A DNA stretch of 64,000 bases from an uncultured Caulobacterales bacterium (GTDB lineage Bacteria > Pseudomonadota > Alphaproteobacteria > Caulobacterales > Maricaulaceae). The stretch's first letter is position 1, and each line of letters starts with the position of its first letter. Location: contig CALLBD010000003.1 in NCBI GenBank assembly GCA_938001915.1, positions 40,969-104,968 of the forward strand. Reading direction: 5' to 3'. The notes under the pieces were generated by a model. The model saw only the letters and a list, made by a program, of their open reading frames with translations. It searched no databases and was not told the origin of the DNA. Below are positions 47,117 to 55,700 of the stretch, one piece after another. Position numbers and translations under genes: made by a program.

Positions 47117-48777
47117 CACGCAAAACAGATGAATGCCTGCGGCCCTGGGACGCCTTTATCGCCCCAACTGAACGGATAGATTTAGCAAGAGCCTCTGGCC
47201 GAATTGCAGCCTCAACTATTCGGCAATATCCGCCGGGAATACCAGAAATCATACCAGGCACCCAATATTCTCCAGACGTCATCAAGTCTCTTGAGAGCGC
47301 CCATGCCGCTCAAGCTAAAATTATTGGCATCAACATGGCGGCGGATCGCAAGGTAGATGTTCTTAAAGACTTAGGGCGGCAGGCAGAAAAATTGGATATC
47401 CAAGTCTTTGAGTCTCGAAGTATAGACGGTTCAACATCGGATGAGATAGCCGATTTTTTTAGAACCTCTTTCAGCGCGGCGCCTTATTATCACTTCGCCT
47501 TTCATGAAAGTGAGCCCTTAGACTCTCTGCCCCCCACGCTCGATTTCGAAGCCTATGCGGTCAGCATCGCCCTCACCGACCCAGAAAAGCGAAAAACCTG
47601 CCAAGACGCTTTGCGAAGTGTGGCTTATGAAAAAGCGGTGCATGCCAATGCATCCGCTGATTTAAGTAGCATCATTCTGCCAAAAGGATTTCACCTTTGG
47701 ACCGATAAAGCCCTGTGCCGAAAACATATAAAGGACCGTCTTTCTGATCCCGGATATGTCACCCTTGTTCGGCATAAGGATACTGGAAAACTCTTGGGTT
47801 TGCTGCACTCAAGAATGGGAACGGTCAGAAGAATTTTTCAATCTGAGGAGTGGTCCGATCCCTTACTTTTCAGCACCTATAGTGATGCCAAGAAATTAGC
47901 GGATGCCAAACAGTTTTTCGAAAAAGTCGACTATCATTTTGGCCTAAAGCCAAACGACCCCATAATGACAATTTCGGCACAAGTTCTCGCTCCCGAAATT
48001 CAGGGCGGTGATGTATTTTATCAAATGATTAAACCTATGGCAGAGCTTATCAGTCCGCAGCACGCAGCCCTGCCCTTACTCAGCGAAATTTCTCTTCATG
48101 GCACTGCGCATGTATTGAACACGTCCTTTACGGATCGTATTGTTTTTGGCGTTCTCAAAAACACACACCCCCTGGTGTATTGTTCACAAATGAACCAAGC
48201 ACTTTTCCTTTTCACGAGCGAGAAAAAACATTGGCATCACGCCCTGAGAAAAGCTGCCCGCGAAAACCTAGAGTATCGCAAACAATATTTTATTTCCCAT
48301 CATACCGACAATAAGCATGTAAAAGTGCGGCCTAATGGTCCGCTAGGATTAGCTGTTTTTGCGATTAAGGACATCCCCGCAAAAACGCGTATTGCCGTTT
48401 TTAGAGGAGAAACCTATCGCTCAACCTCTGCTGTCAATTTACCCGAAATTATGCGAGACCACGCCATTCAAGTCGGACCGGAAGAATTTGTTTTTGGGTA
48501 TAAAGGCTTGGCACATTGCCTGTGTCATTCTTGTGACCCCAATTGCGGGATCAGAAATCTCACGGAGATTTTTACCATAAGAGACATTGCCGCAGGGGAG
48601 CAGCTATCATGGGACTACAGATGTTCAGAGAACTCAGACTGGGTTTTGGAAACCTGCCTTTGCGGTAGCGAAAGATGCACGGGTACAGTCAAGAATTTCG
48701 ACAGTCTTCCACGTGAAATAAAAGCAGAGTATCTCGCTAAATCCATGGTTTCCGAATGGATTAGAGAAAATATTTAG
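47113..48777 (+). CDS. SET-domain methyltransferase fused to a decarboxylase C-terminal motif and a possible GNAT-like domain
   Basis: The 554-residue protein has three zones. Residues 28-60 contain GRIAAS, YPPGIPEIIPG and a following helix, as in the C-terminal domain of Orn/Lys/Arg decarboxylases (GRIAAE, YPPGIPLLVPGE type). Residues about 190-370 have an alternating fold with VTLVRHKDTGKLLGLLHSRM and a later SAQVLAPEIQGGDVFYQMI, suggestive of a GNAT-type acyltransferase; this is uncertain. Residues about 403-526 form a SET domain: NGPLGLAVFA (cofactor loop), HSCDPNC (472-478), QLSWDYR (498-503) and post-SET cysteines CLCGSERCTG (515-524). The usual NHSC Asn is Cys here (CHSC). SET enzymes methylate protein lysines. 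It overlaps the PLP gene by four bases and ends two bases before the convergent luxR-type stop. Confidence 0.8.
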   Translation: MTRKTDECLRPWDAFIAPTERIDLARASGRIAASTIRQYPPGIPEIIPGTQYSPDVIKSLESAHAAQAKIIGINMAADRKVDVLKDLGRQAEKLDIQVFESRSIDGSTSDEIADFFRTSFSAAPYYHFAFHESEPLDSLPPTLDFEAYAVSIALTDPEKRKTCQDALRSVAYEKAVHANASADLSSIILPKGFHLWTDKALCRKHIKDRLSDPGYVTLVRHKDTGKLLGLLHSRMGTVRRIFQSEEWSDPLLFSTYSDAKKLADAKQFFEKVDYHFGLKPNDPIMTISAQVLAPEIQGGDVFYQMIKPMAELISPQHAALPLLSEISLHGTAHVLNTSFTDRIVFGVLKNTHPLVYCSQMNQALFLFTSEKKHWHHALRKAARENLEYRKQYFISHHTDNKHVKVRPNGPLGLAVFAIKDIPAKTRIAVFRGETYRSTSAVNLPEIMRDHAIQVGPEEFVFGYKGLAHCLCHSCDPNCGIRNLTEIFTIRDIAAGEQLSWDYRCSENSDWVLETCLCGSERCTGTVKNFDSLPREIKAEYLAKSMVSEWIRENI

Positions 48778-48778
48778 A

Positions 48779-49669
48779 TCAAGAGGGCATGCCAACCAGT
48801 TCTGCCGTGTGATCTCCTAAGAGGCTCAGAAAACTATAATGTTGGTCTAATAAACGCGTGGGTGTATTGCGCGTTGGGTCAGTTTTCACACCGAGTTTAA
48901 GAATTGTTTTATCGCGGACCATGGCTAAATCCTCTTTTAGCGTGCTAGCTGTGATGCCCAAATCCTTGGCCTGTTGTTCAAAGCTCTGCAAAGGCGAGTT
49001 TATATATTTTCGGAGATTTAGCAGACGGCTCTCGGTTAGCCCTGATAACAAGAAAAACAACTTCTTCAATCTCAACTCATCAAAAACACCCGAACGATAG
49101 AACCACGCCAAAGCAAAGGGGAAGGAGGCTAATTCAATTTTTATATGATCAAATGAAACCCAATTCACATTGTTTTTGTCCCCCATATAGTCGAAGGATA
49201 AAAATGTGCTTTCATGGCCCGGGTTTAGAAACCCAACTGACATCGAGTGATAAATTCCAAATTTCAGACAGTGATTAATGAAAAAAGGAAAGTCTTCTAC
49301 CCGCTCGGCTCGACAAATATGCGTATAATTCAAAGCGCGTCCTGGGTTCGCATAAACCACGGGCGAGAGCGTATCCAAATGGGCATTGTGCATATAGCTG
49401 ATCAAACATTCCTCTGGTAAATTCCAAAGAACAGTTTGAATATCAGGGGCCAGGCCTTTTTCGCTCAGCTTAATCTGACTTGTTGTGCAAAACTCATAGG
49501 TAAAATCTGGAAAAATATCTTCAAATACGCGGTTTTGAAATGCCGAAAACGCCAAATCGCCCTCTTTAGATACAGGCGTGACTTTCGCCATATGGAAAAT
49601 TTCTTCAAGGGAGTCAGATGCCAGAAGCCTCTTTATCGAATTTTTATACTGACGCGAAATCCCAGCCAT
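48779..49669 (-). CDS. LuxR-type regulator with autoinducer-binding-like domain
   Basis: Residues about 75-185 resemble the autoinducer-binding domain: LISYMHNAHLDTLSPVVYAN (Tyr and Asp as in TraR positions 61 and 70) and GIYHSMSVGF. The Trp that normally accompanies these (TraR W57 position) is not obvious, so ligand specificity may be altered. The C-terminal HTH is degenerate GerE type: LTESRLLNLRKYI, then DLGITASTLKEDLAMVRDK and a final LKLGV. No luxI gene is in the window, so it is a solo regulator. It converges on the SET gene with one base between stops. A palindrome lies just upstream (49686-49698). Confidence 0.75.
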   Translation of the reverse strand: MAGISRQYKNSIKRLLASDSLEEIFHMAKVTPVSKEGDLAFSAFQNRVFEDIFPDFTYEFCTTSQIKLSEKGLAPDIQTVLWNLPEECLISYMHNAHLDTLSPVVYANPGRALNYTHICRAERVEDFPFFINHCLKFGIYHSMSVGFLNPGHESTFLSFDYMGDKNNVNWVSFDHIKIELASFPFALAWFYRSGVFDELRLKKLFFLLSGLTESRLLNLRKYINSPLQSFEQQAKDLGITASTLKEDLAMVRDKTILKLGVKTDPTRNTPTRLLDQHYSFLSLLGDHTAELVGMPS

Positions 49670-49685
49670 TTCATTCCTAAGGTCG

Positions 49686-49698
49686 ACACATAATGTGT
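49686..49698. promoter_or_regulatory. Candidate operator upstream of the LuxR-type gene
   Basis: ACACA-TAA-TGTGT is a 5-3-5 inverted repeat ending 17 bases from the regulator's start codon. TATCACACA also occurs twice further upstream (49715-49723 and 49741-49749). These are plausible binding sites for an autoregulating LuxR-type protein, but no binding consensus is known for it. Confidence 0.45.
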
Positions 49699-49802
49699 TG
49701 TTTTATTGAGCTAATATCACACAATAGCCGTGGGGTTCAGTATCACACAGCCGCAAGACAATAGGAAGTCAGTAAAGTCAGTTTCGAAGAAATTCACCGT
49801 TC

Positions 49803-49877
49803 TGGTGGGCGATACTGGGATTGAACCAGTGACCCCTACAATGTCAATGTAGTGCTCTCCCGCTGAGCTAATCGCCC
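49803..49877 (-). tRNA. tRNA-Val (GAC)
   Basis: On the minus strand the acceptor stem GGGCGAT pairs with ATCGCCC, followed by a genome-encoded ACCA end. The anticodon stem CTACA/TGTAG encloses TTGACAT, anticodon GAC, for valine. D-arm GCTCAGCGGGAGAGC and T-arm with GGTTCAATCCC are canonical. Its 3' end faces the accessory block 42.6-49.7 kb. I saw no second copy of the 3' end as an att site nor an integrase. Confidence 0.95.
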
Positions 49878-50015
49878 GTCCAGACCTGAACGTTGAAGCG
49901 TTTAGCCTAAGCTATCCGCGTTCGGGAAACGGCGATATACGCAAGGTCTCCGAGAGTGGCAAGCCCTAATCCCCCCGCAATCGCAGCGCATTTTCAATCC
50001 TACGCTTGTCCCGTT

Positions 50016-50375
50016 TTACGCCGCGATAAGGCGATCTACCTCTTCAACGAGCTGCCGCAGATGGACGGGCTTTGATAAAACCGTTTGGCTATTTATATCC
50101 TGATCGCTCATGGCAACGGCCGCAAAACCAGTGATGAACATGATTTTAATTCCAGGAGACAATGTTTCCGCCTGTTTGGCGAGTTCAATACCATCAATAC
50201 CGGGCATCATTATATCGGTCAGGAGTAAGTCAAAAGCCCCATCTGCGAACTTCAAGGCTCTCAGAGCCCGTTCTCCGTCAGCGCAGGCAATCACATGATG
50301 ACCCGCTTTTTCGAGAGCCTTCTCAAAAAACCGGCGCATTCCATCGTCATCTTCAGCATATAGGATTGTCGCCAT
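50016..50375 (-). CDS. cpdR: CpdR-like single-domain response regulator
   Basis: A 119-residue receiver domain with no output domain. The acidic pocket is AEDDD (8-11), the phosphorylation site Asp54 is in LLTDIMMPG, and Lys102 is in SKPVHL. The C-terminal HLRQLVEEVDRLIAA and the IMFITGFAAVAM segment closely resemble alphaproteobacterial CpdR. CpdR controls ClpXP localisation and proteolysis of CtrA and other cell-cycle regulators; phosphorylation comes from the CckA-ChpT relay in relatives. Those partners are not in this window. Confidence 0.88.
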   Translation of the reverse strand: MATILYAEDDDGMRRFFEKALEKAGHHVIACADGERALRALKFADGAFDLLLTDIMMPGIDGIELAKQAETLSPGIKIMFITGFAAVAMSDQDINSQTVLSKPVHLRQLVEEVDRLIAA

Positions 50376-50508
50376 AACTGCACGTCCTGATTATGTTTCA
50401 TTCTGGGTCTGGCAGCTTACAATGCAATGAGCTGGCCAACATGCACTCTCGTAGCCGCGCAAAATTAAAAATGTCTGAGGACGCAGAGCATTTTTAAGAC
50501 TATAAGTC

Positions 50509-51405
50509 ATGAATATGCGATTCAGACCCAAAAAGATAGGAGAAGATCTAAGTGCCTTTGGCAAGGGCCATGACATTAAAACACCACGAGACTGGCAGGC
50601 GGGCGTGATTTTTGCCTCACCTCACTCCGGGTCGATATACCCGTCCCCCCTTTTTGAAGGATCAAACGTGTCCGCGCATCAATTGCGGCGCAATGAGGAT
50701 GTCTTTATCAATCAGTTATTTGACAGCGCCGTCGAGGCTGGGGCGCCTCTCTTGAGCGCGCGATTTCCTCGGGTCGTGGTGGACGTTAATAGGGGCGTAA
50801 ATGAATTGCCACAGCATTGGGAAAGCCTAAATAACCCCGCCGATTGCAATCCCGCCACGCCAAGAGCTGCAGCTGGTCTGGGGGTTGTGCCGACCTACTT
50901 ATCCGAAAATCTCGCTATCTATACCCGCTTGCCGACCATCGCTGACGTCAAACAAAGGTTGATAAAATTATATTATCCCTATCATAGTGCTCTCAAAACT
51001 CTGCTGGACACATCAATAGAAAGATTTGGCCGAGCTTTACTGGTGGATTGTCATTCTATGCCAGGGTTTGCACCCATGGGGTCCCGCCGGCCCGACATCA
51101 TCCTAGGCGACAGATTTGGAAGCTCATGCCATTCTGATACGCTCGCGCTGTTCCAGAAATTATTTACACAAGCGGGATATAGTGTTGGCGTAAATTATCC
51201 TTATGCAGGCGGATATACGACATCTCATTACGGCAAACCTCATGAGGGTATTGAGACTATCCAAATTGAAGTGAACCGAGATCTATATGTGAACCCCGTA
51301 ACTTTTTTACCTAAATCGGGTTTTGATAAGCTCTCGGAAGATTTGCGCTTTATCACGCGAGAAATTGTAATCTCAGCCAAGCCTCAAGATTTAGCGGCAC
51401 AATAA
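50509..51405 (+). CDS. N-formylglutamate amidohydrolase
   Basis: A 298-residue enzyme with VIFASPHSGSIYP (metal-binding His), RFPRVVVDVNRGVNEL, VDCHSMPGF and the ETIQIEVNRDLY C-terminal motif, all typical of the N-formylglutamate amidohydrolase family (HutG type). It hydrolyses N-formylglutamate to formate and glutamate at the end of one histidine degradation route, but related members act on other formyl amino acids. No hut genes surround it. It is divergent from cpdR. Confidence 0.9.
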   Translation: MNMRFRPKKIGEDLSAFGKGHDIKTPRDWQAGVIFASPHSGSIYPSPLFEGSNVSAHQLRRNEDVFINQLFDSAVEAGAPLLSARFPRVVVDVNRGVNELPQHWESLNNPADCNPATPRAAAGLGVVPTYLSENLAIYTRLPTIADVKQRLIKLYYPYHSALKTLLDTSIERFGRALLVDCHSMPGFAPMGSRRPDIILGDRFGSSCHSDTLALFQKLFTQAGYSVGVNYPYAGGYTTSHYGKPHEGIETIQIEVNRDLYVNPVTFLPKSGFDKLSEDLRFITREIVISAKPQDLAAQ

Positions 51406-51495
51406 AGCAGCGTTTTCCCGCGGGGCGCGAAAGTTTGGCACGTAACTTGCTCTCCTCTTAAGCGAACAGACCATTAACTTTCGGGGAATTCCGTT

Positions 51496-51900
51496 ATGAC
51501 CAGTGATATTGACCTGCATGTTGGCAAACGCTTACGCCGCCGCCGCCGTCTTTTAGGACTTACCCAGCAATCGCTTGCTGAAGAAGTTGGCATTCGCTTC
51601 CAACAAATTCAAAAATATGAATGTGGCGCCAATCGCGTATCTGCCGCGCGCTTGTTTGAATTATCTGAGGCTTTGTCTGTGCCTATCCAGTATTTCTACG
51701 AAGGTCTCGGGTCCCATGATCCCCTAACCGGCGAGGTAGACTCAGATGTGATTGCGCCCGATGTTTTATCACGCAAAGAAACGATGGATCTTGTGAGAGC
51801 TTATTATGCGATGGATGACGCGCCGCGGAAGCACTTATTGGATCTGGCCAAGTCACTGGAACAGGCCAATAAACCAAAATTACGCCTCGTTGCACAATAG
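51496..51900 (+). CDS. XRE-family helix-turn-helix regulator
   Basis: A 134-residue protein whose residues 8-65 are a Cro/C1-type HTH: VGKRLRRRRRLLGLTQQSLA with EEVGIRFQQIQKYECGANRV. The C-terminal half (LSRKETMDLVRAYYAMDDAPRKHLLDL) is as in alphaproteobacterial short regulators. A GGGGAA ribosome site is present before the ATG. Its target is unknown. It stands before hisN and may be cotranscribed with it. Confidence 0.9.
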   Translation: MTSDIDLHVGKRLRRRRRLLGLTQQSLAEEVGIRFQQIQKYECGANRVSAARLFELSEALSVPIQYFYEGLGSHDPLTGEVDSDVIAPDVLSRKETMDLVRAYYAMDDAPRKHLLDLAKSLEQANKPKLRLVAQ

Positions 51901-51933
51901 ACAGCAGGGCGCCTGACTGTTAGCTGAGCCAAT

Positions 51934-52758
51934 ATGGCTCTATCAGATGAAATCGGGAAGCGGCTCGACCACTTCGAAACTTTATCCCGCTTAGCACGGC
52001 GCATAACCCTGCCCTTGTTCGCTGACCCCCAAGGCGTCGAGAATAAGGCCGCAGGCAGTGACTATGATCCCGTCACGCAAGCGGATATTGATGCCGAGGA
52101 CGCTCTGCGGACCGCTATACATACAGCCTTCCCCGAGGATTCTATTGAAGGTGAAGAGCGGCCTGATTATGTCGGATCAAATGGTTTTTCTTGGACGTTA
52201 GATCCTATAGACGGCACTCGCGCATTTGTGGCGGGCGTTCCCGTTTGGAGTACCCTCATTGCTTTATCTCATGACGGTGAAGCAAAATTGGGCATGATTG
52301 ATCTGCCCGCGCTTGATACTCGATATCTAGGCCGAACGGATGGGACCATAAGGCGGGCTTGGGTTGAAAGACCTCTTCATGCAATTGACGCTTTGGAAAC
52401 GAAGCCCTGCCTCGAAATTCGGGACGGGATTCTCGGCTGCACAGCGCCCTTTGGCATGTTCCGCCCCGGAGAATTAGCGGCCTTTAAAATTATTGGAGCG
52501 GGGACGAAATTTATGAGACTGGGGTTGGACGCACTTGGATACGGGCTTTTGGCAGAAGGCCGCATGGATATTATCGTCGAGGCCGGTATGAAACCCTGTG
52601 ACGTTCGGGCGCTTATTCCAATCGTGGAAGGCGCAGGGGGACGGCTGACAAATTGGGAAGGCGGGAGCGCCGCTGATGGAGGGCGAGTGGTTGCCGTTGG
52701 CGACCCCATTTTATTACCAGAGCTCTACACATATCTTGGCCGTGCCTTAGACGAGTAA
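51934..52758 (+). CDS. hisN: Histidinol-phosphatase of the inositol monophosphatase family
   Basis: The 274-residue protein has metal-binding motifs in order: SIEGEERPD, DPIDGTRAFVAGVPVWSTLIA and CDVRALIPIVEGAGG (in place of the usual WDxAAG). DPIDGTRAF with GVPVWSTLIA is characteristic of the HisN branch of inositol monophosphatases, which release phosphate from histidinol phosphate in histidine synthesis. Lower-specificity phosphatase activity is also possible. It lies 33 bp after the XRE regulator. Confidence 0.85.
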   Translation: MALSDEIGKRLDHFETLSRLARRITLPLFADPQGVENKAAGSDYDPVTQADIDAEDALRTAIHTAFPEDSIEGEERPDYVGSNGFSWTLDPIDGTRAFVAGVPVWSTLIALSHDGEAKLGMIDLPALDTRYLGRTDGTIRRAWVERPLHAIDALETKPCLEIRDGILGCTAPFGMFRPGELAAFKIIGAGTKFMRLGLDALGYGLLAEGRMDIIVEAGMKPCDVRALIPIVEGAGGRLTNWEGGSAADGGRVVAVGDPILLPELYTYLGRALDE

Positions 52759-52781
52759 AAAAGCCAGCCCCTTTCGGCGCT
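52756..52781 (-). terminator. Possible terminator of the DUF11 cluster
   Basis: On the minus strand, AGCGCC-GAAAG-GGGCT is followed by a GGCTTTTTT run. The stem is short with one mismatch, so it is weak. It overlaps the final stop of the 1705-residue gene. Confidence 0.4.
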
Positions 52782-55700
52782 TAGCGTTGATTCAAATTCT
52801 TGGTGGCTTCTACGGGACCTAAACTCGTGGCAGTGGGGCTAAGGCGGCGCAATAATCCACTGGCCGTATTCTGGTCAAATTTCACACGAAGCTGAAGATA
52901 CGCCCCTTCCCGTGAATATTCGGCCGCCTCAAAATCATCATCCTTATAACCTTCGACATTGTACCCAGCGCTAATCCAAACATTATCAACCGGGGAGACC
53001 CCAATGCTAGGCCCCCAAGAATAGGAGGTTCCAACGTCTTTATTGGTTAAAACAGACCCACGAAGACCGAGATCAATTTTCTCTGTCACATCAAATCGTG
53101 TTTCGCCGCCAACAAGATGTGTCCAATTCGAAACTGTTTCATCCCCAATATCGGTTTTTACATATTTGTTTCCGACATTCGTCGAAAGCTGCCAGCGATC
53201 GCCAATCATGGTATTCATCGCCGCATTATTCACCAATTTCGTTGTATTGATTCCAGACAGCGGCTGCGAATTCAGAACGTCAAATCGGTTGAAGAAGACT
53301 GTGTCTTCATTTCGCGGACGCCAAGACGCCCCGACGCGGGCTTCAAAGAGCTTATCTGTTTCGGGGTTTCCTCGAGGTTCAGAAATCCTTCCTCGTCCTG
53401 TGGCCGCGAGCGAAAATTTCTCAGAAAGTTCGCGCGCGGCTGACCCAGAGAAGACCCACGTTTTATCGCTATCATTATCCCGAACTTCGACCCGCGCAGA
53501 TGAGCTCATCTTATCATCGCGGTAGGCGATACCGGCATAAATAGATTGAAAATTTTCATTGACTTCAAAGGGTGATATTACAGCATCAGGGGCAACTTCG
53601 AGGAAGTCTGCTTCCTGCCGCAATAATCGACGGGCTCTCACCCCAACCTGCCCTGAGATATTTTCAGTGAAACGAACGGACTGATCCAGGCCAACTGTTG
53701 CGCCCACTCTCCGTCCGCTTTCATTTGACAAATTGTCCGTCGCAACGGTTGCTGTGCCGCCCGACCACGGCGTCGCAGACACGCCCAATGTTGTATTGCC
53801 AGATCTCTGGCCGCCGCCATTAAGAATTTCATGACGTAAGTTAATCGTTGCAAAATTACCGACGCGTTTATCGACACCAAACATCAGTTTCTGCGGTTGA
53901 TTAGAGACGCCGTCTTCGCCGTCAATTGGCGTTTCAGCCGAAGCCTGAACCGTCAGGCCATGCTCGCTAATATCATATGATGCGCGGGCAACGGCCAAAA
54001 GGGACGTGCGATCATCCCCGCTTACAAGATTATCCTCGGTAAGCCGAAGTCCAGCAGAGACATCTAATTTTGTCCCATCTTGCGTCGCAAGAATTTCACC
54101 GCTTGTTCGTGTATTCCCAGTAGATAGATTTTCCTCTCTATAGGCTTCCACCTCAAAGTGGCGTGTGGAACGGCGACCCGTTTCGGCATCATTTTTCTCG
54201 CTCACTTTCACGGCCCCACGCGCACCATATCTGCGAATATTATTCGTATTTGAATTGCGTTGCCCGAGGCCAAACCCGCCCTCTTCTTCTCGGAAATAAG
54301 CTTCGGCCAGAACAGATTCGGAGGTATGCACAATCTCTAAAAGCTTGGCATCTGCGACGCCTTCGCCGTCATTAGCCTGATCCGTGATGGCATATTCCGC
54401 CCGAATTTCCGTCGAGTCCGTAACTTGAGCGATGACATCAATACCGATTTGATTAGACTTCACACCCGCCGCTAAAGCGCTGCCATTCTCATGGGTAAAG
54501 GTTGAGCCAATTAGCACGCGATCATTTAGAATTTGTCCCTGAACGCGCCCCCCCGCCGTAATATTGCGTTCGGCATCTTCGGAGGTTTCATAATCAACAA
54601 TAATAACATTCGGATTGAAATTTGCATCCGTCGCATCGACAGGTAAGCGGAAGATAAGCTCGCCCGTAAAATAATCCAATGTGTAGTCAAGAAAACGCAC
54701 AAGCGTTTTGGTTTCCAATACGATATCTGGACGCACGCGGTCGCGTGTTTCTACCGTAATTTCTTCCGACTGCGGCAAAATAAGATCGTTAGACAAACGA
54801 TAGGGCCCAGAAAGGCCTTCAGCCGCAATTTCATCTTTTACGAACCCTTGATTTGTCTCCGCGGCAAACCCGAGAACCTGGAAATTATCGCCAATATATT
54901 CTGCCTTAAGGCCCGTTAGCTTTCGGTTATAGCTGGTCAAGCGGCCTTCGGTGACATTGGTGTCAAAGTCACCAAACAAGGCGTAGGCCTGACGTTTTTC
55001 AAGCTTTACAAAAAGAGGGTAGCGAGAGACGCCTTCGAACTCTTGATAAGTTTGATCCCCATAAAGTGTGTAATAGGCATTAGGATCAATTTCACCTTCA
55101 AACCCTGTATCTCGGTTGCCGCGGCGTTTATCCGTATCAACGGCCAAGGTCATAAGCCAATTACCTTTAACCATGCCTTTTGCAAAAAAGGCGACGCGGC
55201 CATCCGTTACCACATCATCCGCATCTCCCGAAAATGCACTCACATTTCCTTTGACATTCTGCAAAGCCGCGCTGCCTTCTGCGAGACCAACCAAAATCCA
55301 ATCTCGTTTTTCAGGTTCTAAATACATGTAAATCGGAACTTCACGGCCCGTATCTAATGTGACAGTCACTGTGACTTTGCCCGTTTTCAACGTTGGCTCC
55401 AACGGTACACGTAGAATACCATCTCGCCCCACGCTAAATTCGCGTCGGTTGGACAAGGGTGAAATTAAAGTCTCTGTCTGTTCGCGCAAGCGATTATCGC
55501 CGCTAGCATCCAGAAGGCTGTAGGGTTCTTCCAAACTCACCCGCGCAATACGGCCCGCGTGAACAGGACGTCCAGATTGATCTTCGAGACGAACAGCAAT
55601 TTCTGGCGACGTTCGGCCATCTGCAACCAAGACGGATCGATCAGGCACAGGTGTTGCGCGCGCAATATTTTTTACAAACCAAATCTCTTGGCGAATTGTC

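Noticed and set aside
49803-49830. tRNA-Val 3' end as attachment site of an integrated element
   Set aside because: No second copy of the tRNA end near 42.6-43 kb and no integrase was found in the window.
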